64,000 nt of DNA from an uncultured Erythrobacter sp. (GTDB lineage: Bacteria > Pseudomonadota > Alphaproteobacteria > Sphingomonadales > Sphingomonadaceae), in NCBI GenBank assembly GCA_947502815.1, contig CANNBH010000001.1, positions 2,080,818-2,144,817 of the forward strand. Reading direction: 5' to 3'. Below are positions 8,298 to 17,655 of this stretch, piece after piece (position 1 is the first letter of the stretch; each line of letters opens with the position of its first letter). Below the pieces are notes generated by a model, which searched no databases, was not told the origin of the DNA, and worked only from the letters and a program-made list of their open reading frames with translations. The position numbers and the translations under genes are program-made.

Positions 8298-9453
8298 CGG
8301 GGGTGCTCTCCAAGGCGTCACGGGCGCGAAGCCGCGCCTCGCCATCAATTGCCAGCACGTCTTCGACTGTGTGCGGCGTGGGGGCGCTATAGCGCGCCAA
8401 TGTGGATTCCACCACTGCGGTAATCCGGGTGAACCCAATCTGACCAGCCAAGAACGCCTCAACCGCCACTTCGTTGGCTGCGTTCAAAATCGCAGGGGCC
8501 GCCCCGCCCGCCTGAATCGCCTCGCGGCAAATGCGGGTCGCTGGGAACAGTTCTTCATCGGGCGCTTGAAAGGTCAGCTCACCAATCGCGGCCAAATCGA
8601 GCGGTACGAGTGGTGTCTCCATCCGATCGGGATAGGCAAGGCATGACGCAATCGGCACGCGCATGTCGGATGGGCCAAGCTGCGCCAGCACCGACCGATC
8701 GCGGTATTCGACCATGGAATGCACGATGCTTTGGGGGTGAACGATGATTTCAATGTTTTCGAGACCCACAGGGAACAGGTGATGGGCTTCGATGAATTCC
8801 AACCCCTTGTTCATCATAGTGGCGGAATCGATCGTGATCTTTGCCCCCATTGCCCAGTTTGGGTGCTTGAGAGCCTGTTCACGCGTGACAGATCCCAATT
8901 CCTCTGCGGTCAATGTCCGAAACGGCCCGCCGCTCGCGGTCAGAATGATCCGCCGGACGCGCTCAACATCATTACCCGCCAGACATTGGAAAATCGCATT
9001 GTGCTCAGAATCTGTGGGCAGCAGCGTCGCCCCCGCCCGCTCCACCGCCGATTTGAGGATTTCGCCGGATGAAACCAGCGCCTCTTTGTTGGCCAGCGCA
9101 ATCGTGCCGCCACGCGCCGCTGCAGCCATGGTCGGCGCAAGGCCAGCGCAGCCTACGATAGCAGAAACGGTCATATCCACTGGACGGGCTGCCGCTTCGC
9201 ACAGCGCTTCTGCGCCGCCGGCCGCTCCGATCCCGCTTCCTGCCAACGCTTCGCGCAGTTCAGGCAATCGACTTTCGTCGCCGACAACCGCAATTTTCGC
9301 GTCAAATTCGCGAGCCAGCTTGGCCAATTCCACCGCCGAAGAATTCGCAGTGAGCGCCTCAACCCGCCAATCTTCCCGATTGCGCCGGATCAAATCCAGC
9401 GTTGACGCGCCGATCGAACCGGTCGCACCCAAAAGGGAAAGCGAGCGCGCCAT
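8290..9453 (-). CDS. dxr: 1-deoxy-D-xylulose 5-phosphate reductoisomerase
   Basis: Second step of the MEP isoprenoid pathway, forming 2-C-methylerythritol 4-phosphate with NADPH. 387 residues from ATG 9453, one base after the cdsA stop (TGATATG). The NADPH fold begins LGATGSIGAST. ALANKEALVSSGE is the substrate/NADPH loop, LPTDSEHNAIFQCL carries the metal-binding acidic residues, and the flexible loop TASGGPFR is present. FIEAHHLFPV and NKGLEFIEA are also typical. The pathway product feeds the polyprenyl synthases elsewhere in the window (uppS, ispB-like). Confidence 0.97.
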   Translation of the reverse strand: MARSLSLLGATGSIGASTLDLIRRNREDWRVEALTANSSAVELAKLAREFDAKIAVVGDESRLPELREALAGSGIGAAGGAEALCEAAARPVDMTVSAIVGCAGLAPTMAAAARGGTIALANKEALVSSGEILKSAVERAGATLLPTDSEHNAIFQCLAGNDVERVRRIILTASGGPFRTLTAEELGSVTREQALKHPNWAMGAKITIDSATMMNKGLEFIEAHHLFPVGLENIEIIVHPQSIVHSMVEYRDRSVLAQLGPSDMRVPIASCLAYPDRMETPLVPLDLAAIGELTFQAPDEELFPATRICREAIQAGGAAPAILNAANEVAVEAFLAGQIGFTRITAVVESTLARYSAPTPHTVEDVLAIDGEARLRARDALESTPVV

Positions 9454-9454
9454 A

Positions 9455-10198
9455 TCAGCCAAGACCGATGTAAGCTGGCACGACCGCGATAAGGAACAGA
9501 ATAAAGAACACGGCCAAAAATCCATCAAGCCGGTCAAAAATGCCGCCATGGCCTGGCAGGAGATTGCTGGAATCCTTCACATTGGCGCGGCGTTTCATCC
9601 AACTTTCGAAAAAGTCGCCCGATTGCGCAATCACCGCAATCACGATGCCCGTTACGAATGCACCGCCAAGACTGCCGAAATCATAGCCGCTAACAAAGCC
9701 GCCCGGCCCAATATCCATCACTTCGCCGATAATGCAGACAATGCCTGCCGCGAGTGCGCCGCCGCCAAGGCCCGCCCACGTTTTTGACGGGCTGATCGAA
9801 GGGGCAATGCGCGGCCCGCCGATCAATCGGCCTGAGAAATACGCGCCGACATCAACCGCGATGACAGGCACCAAAAACACCAGCAATACCGCCATCATAT
9901 CGTAATTGAGGCGCACTTGGATCATGGCCAACGCAGCGGCACCGACATACAATGCACCCACAAACTGCCACGCCACTTCTGACAAAGTGGACACACCGAA
10001 TTTGCCGACGAGCAGGTTCCATTCCCACAGCACAAGACCGCCGAGAAGGACGATAAAACCTATCCAAAACCAACCGCCGAAATACAGCGCAATGATCGAT
10101 ACGCCCAACATGGCAACCGCAGAAATGAACCGAACAAGCAGATCGTTCATGGCTCCTGCCGCTCCCGATTTGGCGGCTTCCGTCTCAGCGTCCTCCAT
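9455..10198 (-). CDS. cdsA: Phosphatidate cytidylyltransferase CdsA
   Basis: Integral inner-membrane enzyme making CDP-diacylglycerol from phosphatidic acid and CTP, the precursor used by PssA (also in this window). 247 residues from ATG 10198, chosen because GGGAG lies 7 nt upstream; the frame is open nine codons further. It overlaps the uppS end by 14 nt. Several hydrophobic segments are followed by the signature region IAPSISPSKTWAGLGGG and the GHGGIFDRLDG motif, whose aspartates bind metal. The order uppS-cdsA-dxr is conserved. Confidence 0.95.
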   Translation of the reverse strand: MEDAETEAAKSGAAGAMNDLLVRFISAVAMLGVSIIALYFGGWFWIGFIVLLGGLVLWEWNLLVGKFGVSTLSEVAWQFVGALYVGAAALAMIQVRLNYDMMAVLLVFLVPVIAVDVGAYFSGRLIGGPRIAPSISPSKTWAGLGGGALAAGIVCIIGEVMDIGPGGFVSGYDFGSLGGAFVTGIVIAVIAQSGDFFESWMKRRANVKDSSNLLPGHGGIFDRLDGFLAVFFILFLIAVVPAYIGLG

Positions 10199-10904
10199 AG
10201 CGGCGCTCCCTTTGTGCAAAATCATCCAGCGCGCGCTCTAAATGCTCTGGCTTAAAATCTGGCCAAAGCGTGTCGACAAACAGCATTTCGGCGTAGGCCG
10301 CCTGCCACAAGAGGAAGTTGGACAGGCGGATCTCGCCGCTCGTACGGATCAGCAGATCAAGCGGCGGCAGATCGGCCGTATCCAGATTGGCGGCGATGCT
10401 CTCGGTTGTAATCACGCCCTGCTCAGCGGCTTTCACCGCAGCGCGCGTGATCTCATTTTGCCCGCCATAATTGAGCGCCACCGCCAATTTGCGCGATCCA
10501 TTGGCCGTTTGCGCGAGCGCATCTTCGAGCATCACGACAATATCGGGGGCGAGCGAGCGCCAATCGCCGATAATCTTAAGCTGCACGTCGTTGGCCACGA
10601 ATTCAGGCAGGTCTGATTTGATGAACTTGCGCATCAAATTCATCAAATCATCGACTTCGGTTTCGGACCGTTTCCAGTTTTCGGAACTGAACGCATAAAG
10701 CGTCAGGCAATCAAGCTCCATCGGCGCAATTCCGCGCACCAGCCGCCGCACCGCTTCCACGCCGCGCTGGTGGCCGATTGCGCGCGGCAAGGCACGTTTC
10801 TTGGCCCAGCGGCCATTGCCGTCCATAATGATGGCGGCATGGCGCGCACGGCCAGAGGCGCGCTTTAATGTGCCCGTCTCTAAGCTTGAAGGGCTGTCGC
10901 CCAT
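10185..10904 (-). CDS. uppS: Undecaprenyl diphosphate synthase (cis-prenyltransferase)
   Basis: Condenses farnesyl diphosphate with eight isopentenyl units in cis to make the lipid carrier for peptidoglycan and O-antigen. 239 residues. The active-site motif IIMDGNGRWA starts at residue 26 with catalytic D28, followed by GHQRGVEAVR and the YAFSSENWKR block. RTSGEIRLSNFLLWQAAYAE near the C-terminus is the second conserved region. It lies 27 nt downstream of frr and overlaps cdsA. Confidence 0.97.
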   Translation of the reverse strand: MGDSPSSLETGTLKRASGRARHAAIIMDGNGRWAKKRALPRAIGHQRGVEAVRRLVRGIAPMELDCLTLYAFSSENWKRSETEVDDLMNLMRKFIKSDLPEFVANDVQLKIIGDWRSLAPDIVVMLEDALAQTANGSRKLAVALNYGGQNEITRAAVKAAEQGVITTESIAANLDTADLPPLDLLIRTSGEIRLSNFLLWQAAYAEMLFVDTLWPDFKPEHLERALDDFAQRERRYGGR

Positions 10905-10931
10905 CCCGTCTCCCCTACAAAACCCCTCCCC

Positions 10932-11489
10932 TTATTGGGTCAGAATTTCCTGTTCCTTCTTAGCCGCCGCCTCATCGGCATCGGCAACATATTTGTCTGT
11001 CAGCTTTTGGACTTCATCTTCTGTCCGCTTGCGCTCATCCTCTGAGATCTCTTTTTTCTTCTCGTCGGCTTTCAGGCTTTCCATAGCATCGCGGCGCACA
11101 TTGCGGATCGCGATCTTGGCTTTTTCCGCATATTGTCCGGCAAGCTTTGCCAATTCCTTACGGCGCTCTTCGGTCAGGTCCGGCATAGGCAGGCGAAGCG
11201 TCTGTCCATCGGTCATCGGATTGAGACCAAGGTTGGCATGCGCAATGCCTTTTTCCACCGCAGTGATGTTTGCTTTGTCCCACACTTGCACGCTCAACAT
11301 GCGGGCCTCTGGCGCGGAAACGGTGGCAACCTGGCTAAGCGGCATCATCGCGCCGTAAACCTCACACATCACCGGATCGAGCAGCGCAACATTCGCGCGG
11401 CCGGTGCGAAGCCCGCCAAGGTCGCCTTTGAGCGATTCCACAGCGCCGGTCATCCGGCGTTCGATATCTGCCTTGTCATATTGCGGCAT
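10932..11489 (-). CDS. frr: Ribosome recycling factor
   Basis: Splits post-termination ribosomes together with EF-G. 185 residues, the standard length. The N-terminal helix region has LRTGRANVALLDPV, the middle domain VYGAMMPLSQVATVSAPEARML, and the C-terminal helices carry RRDAMESLK and a KKEISED stretch. It starts 3 nt after the pyrH stop, so the two are certainly co-transcribed. Confidence 0.97.
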   Translation of the reverse strand: MPQYDKADIERRMTGAVESLKGDLGGLRTGRANVALLDPVMCEVYGAMMPLSQVATVSAPEARMLSVQVWDKANITAVEKGIAHANLGLNPMTDGQTLRLPMPDLTEERRKELAKLAGQYAEKAKIAIRNVRRDAMESLKADEKKKEISEDERKRTEDEVQKLTDKYVADADEAAAKKEQEILTQ

Positions 11490-11492
11490 GGA

Positions 11493-12215
11493 TCAGCTGT
11501 CCTTCTGTACTATTGTCTGTGTGCCTTTGCCCGATAGGACAGTAGCAACATTGCCTTTTTCACGGATCGAAAAGACCACTAACGGAATGTCGTTCTCTCG
11601 GCAAAGCGCAACGGCGGTTGCGTCCATCACCTTGAGGTTATCCGACAGCACCTGATCGTATGAGATCTTGTCAAACCGAACCGCGTCTGGGTTGTGCTTG
11701 GGATCGCTGTCATAGACGCCGTCGACGCTGGTGCCCTTTAGCAAAGCATCGCAGTTCATCTCTGCCGCGCGCAGCGCAGCGCCTGTGTCGGTGGTGAAGA
11801 ACGGATTGCCGGTGCCCGCTGCGAAGATCACGATGCGTCCCTTCGCAAGGTGGCGCTCGGCCCGCCTGCGGATGTAGGGCTCGCACACGCTGCTCATCGG
11901 AATGGCGGATTGCACCCGGGTCTGCACACCCAGCTGTTCCAGCGCGTTTTGCATTGCCAGCGCGTTCATCACCGTCGCCAGCATACCCATGTAATCGCCG
12001 GTGGTCCGGTCCAGCCCTTTGGCGGCTGCGCTGATTCCGCGGAAGATGTTGCCCCCACCGATCACAAGGCACACTTCGATGCCGCTGTCCTTGGCCGCCT
12101 TCACCTCTTCGGCGAGGCGCGCGACGTAAGCGGGGTCGATGCCGTATTCCTGTTCCCCCATCAGGACCTCGCCCGACAGTTTGAGCAATACGCGCTTGAT
12201 TTGGGGAAGTGCCAT
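11493..12215 (-). CDS. pyrH: UMP kinase
   Basis: Phosphorylates UMP to UDP; bacterial hexameric amino-acid-kinase fold enzyme. 240 residues from ATG 12215. Motifs: [11 protein letters not shown] at the N-terminus for phosphate binding, [26 protein letters not shown], and [20 protein letters not shown] in the nucleotide site. The frame stays open 360 nt upstream, but that extension shows no homology and the conserved start is this ATG. First gene of the pyrH-frr-uppS-cdsA-dxr run. Confidence 0.97.
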   Translation of the reverse strand: MALPQIKRVLLKLSGEVLMGEQEYGIDPAYVARLAEEVKAAKDSGIEVCLVIGGGNIFRGISAAAKGLDRTTGDYMGMLATVMNALAMQNALEQLGVQTRVQSAIPMSSVCEPYIRRRAERHLAKGRIVIFAAGTGNPFFTTDTGAALRAAEMNCDALLKGTSVDGVYDSDPKHNPDAVRFDKISYDQVLSDNLKVMDATAVALCRENDIPLVVFSIREKGNVATVLSGKGTQTIVQKDS

Positions 12216-12604
12216 GGCTGGGTGTGTCTCCGGCGGGTTGTGAGTTGAACGAGCCTCTATCCGCCGCCTGCGATGCTGCCAAGGGGTATAGCGCATCATG
12301 CGCGCTCCTATACGCAGCTTAGCGAGGGCGCTGGACCGCGTATGGCCCCACTTTGGAAAAGTTTGAAACCCCTCAAAATGGCTATTATTCAACATATTAC
12401 AGACAATTTCTCGCTCCAATGTGTCAGTTTCCAATTTCCCACACCAAAACCCCAAAAACAGATACCGCGCACTCGCACCGCGCTCGTGCCATCCGCATCC
12501 CAATTTGCGCAGAAATGTATCAGGGGGAGGCGATGTAGGAAAACACCGCGCGCGCAGACCGAGTGTGGTTGCCATCGCCAGCGCTCTTGCCCCAAACAGG
12601 CCCC
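12216..12604. other. Intergenic region between pyrH and a divergent phosphoesterase gene
   Basis: About 390 bases with no convincing gene. The part around 12350-12440 is clearly A/T-richer than its surroundings and probably holds the divergent promoters. I could not find a convincing -35/-10 pair; TTGGCA with ATAGAG 16 nt later on the minus strand (about 12257-12284) is only a weak candidate. Confidence 0.4.
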
Positions 12605-13471
12605 ATGAAATCTATGCTGCGCGCTTTGCTGCGAAACAAATGGGTGAAGATCGCGCTTGCGGCGGGCGTCATTTGCGCCGTGCTGCTTTGCGTAAAGGCG
12701 TGGCGCGACACGATGCGCGACCCGGTGATCCAGCGGCTAACGATTGGAAGCACCGCCCTGCCCCGCGGTTCTGCGCCGGTCACCATAGCTTTTCTCACCG
12801 ACATTCATGTCGCGGGGCCGGATATGCCGCCACCCCGATTGGAGCGGATCATTGCGCAAGTGAACGCGTTGGAGCCGGACCTGATCGCGATCACTGGCGA
12901 TTTGGTCAGCGAGAAAATGACCGCGACCAAAATTTACACGCCGGAGGAGATCGTCGCGCCCTTGGCCGATCTGCGCGCGCGTTATGGCGTTGCCTTTGTG
13001 CCCGGCAATCACGATCATTGGTACGATTGGCCCGGCCTTGCGGCGCAACTGGCGCGGTATCCAACCATCACCGTGCTCGAAAATGAAGCGGCACAAATGG
13101 GCCCGTTCGCTGTGGGCGGCCTCGACGACGACTTCACCGGACGCGCCAATATCGAAGCCACCACCGCCGCCATGCAAGGCCTATCGGGCATCCGCCTGTG
13201 GCTATCACACAGCCCCGACGTCTTTCCCTCCCTGCCCACCAACGCGGACCTCGTCCTGTCAGGCCACACGCATTGCGGCCAGATCGCCTATCCATGGGGC
13301 GGAAGCCCAGCGACCATGTCCGATTACGGCGAGGAATACGCATGCGGCGTCAGCGAGCTGCACGGGAAGACTTTGGTGACAGGCGCAGGACTGGGCACCA
13401 GCTTGCTGCCCGTGCGTCTGTTCACTCAGCCAGAGATTTGGGTGATCGAAGTGCGGTCTGAGCGGCGGTAA
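12605..13471 (+). CDS. Membrane-anchored calcineurin-like metallophosphoesterase
   Basis: Predicted binuclear-metal phosphoesterase, 288 residues from ATG 12605. A single N-terminal membrane anchor (about residues 10-27) should place the catalytic domain in the periplasm. All family motifs are present in order: D-x-H in [11 protein letters not shown] in [14 protein letters not shown], a conserved SHSPD, and GHTHCGQ. The C-terminal VTGAGLGTS is typical of the YkuE/YaeI group. The natural substrate is unknown. The gene is alone and divergent from pyrH. Confidence 0.88.
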   Translation: MKSMLRALLRNKWVKIALAAGVICAVLLCVKAWRDTMRDPVIQRLTIGSTALPRGSAPVTIAFLTDIHVAGPDMPPPRLERIIAQVNALEPDLIAITGDLVSEKMTATKIYTPEEIVAPLADLRARYGVAFVPGNHDHWYDWPGLAAQLARYPTITVLENEAAQMGPFAVGGLDDDFTGRANIEATTAAMQGLSGIRLWLSHSPDVFPSLPTNADLVLSGHTHCGQIAYPWGGSPATMSDYGEEYACGVSELHGKTLVTGAGLGTSLLPVRLFTQPEIWVIEVRSERR

Positions 13472-13577
13472 GAATTCGGGCGATCTCGCTATTTTTTACT
13501 AAGACGCGTCGGTCCACAATTGGGGTGGGAGGCTGACGCAAATTTGATCAAGTCCGATGCCGCGCGAAAGGCCCAAA

Positions 13578-15170
13578 CTATGGCAAAGCTCTAAGATAAG
13601 CCGTACTGCCTTCTGTGCTGTCTGCCAGTACCGCGCTAGAATCTTTTATAATGCAGCGGCCATCGCTTTCTTGAGCAGTTATGTTTGACCCACCCGCCTC
13701 GAAGGACTTCAATATACACTGCTCGAAGCTAAGCGGAGCGGTGACGGTTTGAGAGGTATGGTCCCAATTGGTGAAAAGCGTGGAACCTCCGTCCCAAAAC
13801 GTATCGCTACCTTGGCTTGAAACAGAATAGGCTTGAAATGTAAGTGAATAGACTGAGCCAGACCCTGCGGCACTCACGCCGCCTCCAAAATTAACTGTTA
13901 TAGTCCCATTTACACGCTGTGCGCTGACCAATGACATGGACCGGGCGAAACGATCACCACTGCCAAGGGTCAAGGGAAATCCGCCCTCGGTGTTGTTAAT
14001 GCGGGTATAGGTTTTGATGGTTTTGTCGCTGTTGAGATAGAGGATGTAACCAACCCCAGTTTCGTATTGATTGGCACCCGAAATCAAATCAGGGATCCCG
14101 TCACCGTTTAGATCTCCGGCAGCCACCATAGCATGTCCAAATTGGCCGCCAAATGTGCCGTTAGTGTTCACTACGTTGGGAATGGTTTCATCGAAGCCCG
14201 CGAGCCCCGGAGCGATCTTGACCTTATCCACCACTTGATAGGTGCTGCTATCAAGCGACAAAATCCAAATAGCGCCTGTTCCTCCGTCAGACATATACGC
14301 GCCAACGGCCACTTCTAACGTTCCGTCTCCATCAATGTCTCCCAACAGGGCAGATTCCCGGCCTCCAAAATCATCGCCGGCACTCAACCCCGTGCCAAAT
14401 CCGCCCACATTATCGCCGATCGTAACCGCGGCGCTGCTGATCACGGCGGAATTCTGGTCGAAAAACAGTAGTTGGATAGCTCCACTTCCAGCGACTGTAG
14501 GGTCTCCTGCGATAAGATCGATCTTTCCATCTCCATCAAGGTCTGCAGCGCTCAATCCCTCAGCCGTGATGCCTGCATTTTTGACTTTCGACTTAACTGT
14601 GCCGTTCGCATTAAGGTGCAAAATGTAGATTGCCCGGTCAGCTGGATCCAATTTTGAAACCGCAATATCCGGGATATCGTCGCCGTCATAGTCGCCGATC
14701 CCGGCAACGCCGTAGCCGAAGAATGCTCCCTGGCTCAGGGTTTCGTTCAGACCGCCCTCAAGCGCAGAAATTTTCTGACTTGAGTTTACAGAGCCATCCG
14801 CATTCATGAAGAGCACATAAACGGCGCCCGCATCAGTAGCGCCGTCATCATCGGATCGTGCGCCCACAACAAAGTCAGTTATTCCGTCACCATTGATATC
14901 ACCGGCTTGGTCATGGTCGCGGCCAAAGCGATCTCCCGGGTCAAGCATGCCGGTAAAGCCGCCTTGATTTTCAGTGATGGTCAGAAAACTATTGGGCCCG
15001 AATACCAAACTTGAAGAGGGGCTAGGTGATGGCGTCGGTGAAGGTGTAGGCGTGGGAGTGGGAGTTGGTGTGACTGCGACATCAGAAGAGCTGTCCTCTC
15101 CTCCACATGCCTGAAGTATCAATAGGCTCGATGCCAAAAACATACTCGTCTTGTAATTTTCATTGAGCAT
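13578..15170 (-). CDS. FG-GAP/integrin-alpha-type repeat lipoprotein
   Basis: Predicted secreted, lipid-anchored beta-propeller protein of 530 residues. Start ATG 15170 has GGAG 8 nt upstream. The signal peptide ends in the lipobox LQAC, followed by a threonine/serine-proline linker (about residues 35-55) that should span from the membrane. Then come about seven FG-GAP repeats, each with a calcium-binding loop such as GDINGDGITDF, GDYDGDDIPDI, DLDGDGKIDL, GDIDGDGTLEV and GDLNGDGIPDL. The C-terminal 90 residues contain two cysteines and no recognised domain. Base composition is visibly lower in GC than the neighbouring core genes, suggesting acquisition. Role unknown; adhesion or surface binding is plausible. 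Confidence 0.8.
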   Translation of the reverse strand: MLNENYKTSMFLASSLLILQACGGEDSSSDVAVTPTPTPTPTPSPTPSPSPSSSLVFGPNSFLTITENQGGFTGMLDPGDRFGRDHDQAGDINGDGITDFVVGARSDDDGATDAGAVYVLFMNADGSVNSSQKISALEGGLNETLSQGAFFGYGVAGIGDYDGDDIPDIAVSKLDPADRAIYILHLNANGTVKSKVKNAGITAEGLSAADLDGDGKIDLIAGDPTVAGSGAIQLLFFDQNSAVISSAAVTIGDNVGGFGTGLSAGDDFGGRESALLGDIDGDGTLEVAVGAYMSDGGTGAIWILSLDSSTYQVVDKVKIAPGLAGFDETIPNVVNTNGTFGGQFGHAMVAAGDLNGDGIPDLISGANQYETGVGYILYLNSDKTIKTYTRINNTEGGFPLTLGSGDRFARSMSLVSAQRVNGTITVNFGGGVSAAGSGSVYSLTFQAYSVSSQGSDTFWDGGSTLFTNWDHTSQTVTAPLSFEQCILKSFEAGGSNITAQESDGRCIIKDSSAVLADSTEGSTAYLRALP

Positions 15171-15197
15171 ATTGACTCCTTCAATCTGTCGTCCCGC

Positions 15198-15216
15198 TGT
15201 TTGCGCGCCGCAAACA
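15198..15216. promoter_or_regulatory. Perfect 8-bp inverted repeat upstream of the FG-GAP lipoprotein gene
   Basis: TGTTTGCG-CGC-CGCAAACA, a perfect 8-3-8 dyad ending 28 nt before the lipoprotein start codon and just upstream of its ribosome site. This fits an operator for a dimeric repressor (LacI-type sites often look like this) or a leader hairpin. The rest of 15217-15485 shows nothing I can identify. Confidence 0.5.
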
Positions 15217-15485
15217 TCTCGAACGTTCAGAAGACCTACGACTACTTGTATGGATCGCGAGTTTCGCATCAGGGTCACTAAATGCCAGTCGCCAGTTGTC
15301 GCATTCTGTAACCAATTGTACCAGTTTGCCGCGAGTGCGGTCTGGCGGTCTAATATCGCGCGCGACTAGATCTCATTGTCTTTAGACGTTGACCACCAAC
15401 AACGAGGTCAGAGGTAGGCGGTCGCAGCAGAATGTGGTGCCCGGAGCTGGCTCGTTAACGGGCATTCAATTTCCAAGCACATAAC

Positions 15486-15524
15486 AAAAAAGCCGCCGCA
15501 GTTTGTCACTGCGGCGGCTTTTCT
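15486..15524 (-). terminator. Strong terminator after tsf, usable in both directions
   Basis: Stem AAGCCGCCGCAGT (15490-15502) pairs perfectly with ACTGCGGCGGCTT (15508-15520) around loop TTGTC. T-runs follow on both strands. It lies about 30 nt after the tsf stop. Confidence 0.9.
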
Positions 15525-15552
15525 AATGTCACTTGCAAAGAAGCGCTAAGGC

Positions 15553-16479
15553 TTAGCCCTTAAGCGTTGCAGCCACTTCTGCGGCGAAGTCTTCTTCTTC
15601 GACTTCGATGCCTTCACCCAGCTGGAAGCGGACGTAATCAGTCAGAGTGATTGAGCCGCCTGCATCCTTGCCGGTTTTGGCAACAACGTCTGCAACGCTG
15701 GATTTGTTGTCCATCACGAACATCTGGCTGAGCAGAGCGTTCTCTTTGGCGAATTTCTTGATCGCGCCTTCAACCATCTTTTCCTGCACGTTCTCGGGCT
15801 TGCCGCTTTCGGCTGCCTTTTCCTGTGCGATGGCGCGCTCACGCTCAATCACGTCGGCGTCGAGGCCGTCTGCGTTGAGAGCTTGCGGGAACATCGAGGC
15901 GATGTGCATCGCCAGCTGCTTACCAAATGGCACCAGCACATCATCGCCGAGGTCGCTTTCGAGAGCAACCAGAACGCCGATTTTGCCGAGGCCTTCTGCA
16001 GCCGCGTTGTGGACATAGGATACAACCGCACCGCTGCCAACCGAAACGGTCTTCATCCGGCGGATCTGTTGGTTCTCACCAATTGTCGCAACATTATCGG
16101 TCAGCTTTTCAGCGACCGTGCCGCCAGCAGGATAGTCAGACGCCTTCAGCGCCTCAACGTCATCCGAACCCAGCGTAAGAGCAACAGCGGTGGTGTGACG
16201 CACGAAGTCTTGGAACTGATCGTTCTTCGCAACGAAGTCGGTTTCAGAGTTCACTTCAACGGCAACACCCTTTGTGCCTTCGACGGAAACGCCGACGAGA
16301 CCTTCGGCAGCGGTCCGGCTGGATTTCTTTTGTGCGGTCGCAAGACCTTTGGCGCGCAGGCCATCGATAGCGGCTTCGATATCGCCGCCGGCTTCGACCA
16401 GCGCTTTTTTTGCGTCCATCATGCCAGCGCCAGTTTTCTCGCGCAGCGTTTTCACATCGGCGATGCTGAAATCGGCCAT
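15553..16479 (-). CDS. tsf: Translation elongation factor Ts
   Basis: Nucleotide exchange factor for EF-Tu, 308 residues. The N-terminal UBA-like domain carries [25 protein letters not shown] (split here as [14 protein letters not shown] and [11 protein letters not shown]), and the core has the [15 protein letters not shown] motif that contacts EF-Tu. [13 protein letters not shown] marks the C-terminal part. It follows rpsB by 113 nt on the same strand, the standard rpsB-tsf operon, and ends in a strong terminator. Confidence 0.97.
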   Translation of the reverse strand: MADFSIADVKTLREKTGAGMMDAKKALVEAGGDIEAAIDGLRAKGLATAQKKSSRTAAEGLVGVSVEGTKGVAVEVNSETDFVAKNDQFQDFVRHTTAVALTLGSDDVEALKASDYPAGGTVAEKLTDNVATIGENQQIRRMKTVSVGSGAVVSYVHNAAAEGLGKIGVLVALESDLGDDVLVPFGKQLAMHIASMFPQALNADGLDADVIERERAIAQEKAAESGKPENVQEKMVEGAIKKFAKENALLSQMFVMDNKSSVADVVAKTGKDAGGSITLTDYVRFQLGEGIEVEEEDFAAEVAATLKG

Positions 16480-16592
16480 GGTGATTTCCTTCTTAAAAGT
16501 TTGGGAGCGCCGGGATCATGCAAGATGCCCGGCGCTCAAATTTGGGATTGTGGAGCGTGCCCGCAATGTGCGGTGGCGCGCGCCGTAACAGT

Positions 16593-17348
16593 TTAGGCAG
16601 CAGCGGTGGGTTCAGCTGGCGGTGTTTCCATCGCGCCGAAATCTTCGCCCGAATCCTGAACAGCGCCGCCTTGACCAGCCGTCGCCGCATCACCAATTGC
16701 GCCGCAATACAGGCGAACGGCACGGGCCGCATCGTCATTGCCGGGAACTGGGAATGCGATGTTCGATGGATCAACATTAGTATCGAGAACCGCGATCACA
16801 GGAATGCCGAGAACGGCCGCTTCCTTAATGGCGAGGTCTTCTTTGTTGGCGTCGATTACAAACATGACATCAGGAATGCCGCCCATATCGCGGATACCGC
16901 CAAGCGACAGTTCCAGCTTGTCACGCTCACGCGTCAGTTGAAGAACTTCTTTCTTGGTGAAGCCGCTGGTGTCGCCGCCAAGCTGCTCTTCAAGGGTCTT
17001 AAGACGCTTGATCGAACCGCTGATGGTTTTCCAGTTGGTGAGCATCCCGCCGAGCCAACGGTGGTTGACGAAGTGCTGACCGCAAGCGCGGGCTGCTTCT
17101 GCGATAGGCTCTTGCGCCTGACGCTTGGTTCCGACGAACAGAACCTTGCCGCCTGCGCGAACTGTGCTTTCAACGAAATCGAGAGCGCGCGCGAAAAGCG
17201 GAACGGTCTGCGACAGATCGATGATGTGAACACCGTTGCGGTTGCCGAAAATATACGGCTTCATCCGCGGGTTCCAGCGGTGGGTCTGGTGGCCGAAGTG
17301 TGCGCCGGCCTCAATCAATTGCTGCATGGTAACGGTGGTAGCCGCCAT
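16593..17348 (-). CDS. rpsB: 30S ribosomal protein S2
   Basis: Small-subunit protein S2, 251 residues from ATG 17348 with AAGGAAAT upstream. Diagnostic blocks are [43 protein letters not shown] and [12 protein letters not shown]. The C-terminus has a short alanine-rich extension. A long untranslated stretch upstream (17349 to about 17580) could be an mRNA leader; a TATAAG element on the minus strand at about 17587-17592 is a possible -10 box and lies inside a predicted LexA site. Confidence 0.97.
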   Translation of the reverse strand: MAATTVTMQQLIEAGAHFGHQTHRWNPRMKPYIFGNRNGVHIIDLSQTVPLFARALDFVESTVRAGGKVLFVGTKRQAQEPIAEAARACGQHFVNHRWLGGMLTNWKTISGSIKRLKTLEEQLGGDTSGFTKKEVLQLTRERDKLELSLGGIRDMGGIPDVMFVIDANKEDLAIKEAAVLGIPVIAVLDTNVDPSNIAFPVPGNDDAARAVRLYCGAIGDAATAGQGGAVQDSGEDFGAMETPPAEPTAAA

Positions 17349-17547
17349 GGGTATTTCCTTTCCGGTTGTTCCTCTGGCAAGCATGGAACCGTTCAGCGGA
17401 GATCCCGCAAACGGCACCGGTATGAAGCGCCTGCCATGTGAATTTCACAAGAACGGATCAGCAATGCGATTCGCACCGCTTTGTTCTTGCGAGGCCGCGC
17501 CACTAGCGCCCTTGGAACACAAAATCCAGTAGAAAGAATATGGCAAA
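17349..17547. other. Untranslated leader region upstream of rpsB
   Basis: About 200 bases between rpsB and the first LexA box. No supported gene. It probably forms the 5' leader of the rpsB-tsf transcript, where S2 autoregulation occurs in many bacteria; I see no unmistakable conserved structure. Confidence 0.35.
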
Positions 17548-17562
17548 GAACACAAACGGAAC
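17548..17562 (+). promoter_or_regulatory. Predicted LexA (SOS) box 1
   Basis: Perfect GAAC-N7-GAAC (spacer ACAAACG), which read on the other strand is the alphaproteobacterial LexA direct repeat GTTC-N7-GTTC. First of three such boxes between rpsB and a small membrane-protein gene. Confidence 0.75.
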
Positions 17563-17581
17563 AAAAATGCTTGACTGGGAG

Positions 17582-17596
17582 GAACACTTATAGAAC
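17582..17596 (+). promoter_or_regulatory. Predicted LexA (SOS) box 2
   Basis: Perfect GAAC-N7-GAAC with spacer ACTTATA. The spacer carries a TATA element readable as a -10 box in either direction (TATAGA forward, TATAAG reverse), so LexA bound here would block a promoter. Centre is 34 bp from box 1. Confidence 0.78.
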
Positions 17597-17606
17597 AAAG
17601 GGGTTG

Positions 17607-17621
17607 GAACAAACGCCGAAC
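17607..17621 (+). promoter_or_regulatory. Predicted LexA (SOS) box 3
   Basis: Perfect GAAC-N7-GAAC with spacer AAACGCC. Its first half, GAACAAA, matches the extended alphaproteobacterial consensus. Centre is 25 bp from box 2; it ends 34 nt before the start codon of the small membrane protein at 17656. Confidence 0.78.
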
Positions 17622-17655
17622 ACCAAAAATTTGGCGCATAGTATAGGGACCTCGA

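Noticed and set aside
7131-8423. A 430-codon open frame on the plus strand
   Set aside because: It lies wholly antisense to rseP, has no recognisable motifs, and rseP has its full protease signature. It is a by-product of GC-rich coding.
12216-12575. Upstream extension of pyrH by about 120 codons
   Set aside because: The extension has no family similarity, and pyrH homologues start at the ATG at 12215.
14980-15080. Tandem repeat in the lipoprotein linker as a CRISPR or minisatellite
   Set aside because: It codes in frame for alternating Thr/Ser-Pro with degenerate units; no spacers and no cas genes.
17571-17594. TTGACT with TATAGA as a promoter of the small SOS gene
   Set aside because: The spacing between the two hexamers is only 12 nt, too short for a sigma-70 promoter; the real promoter is unresolved.
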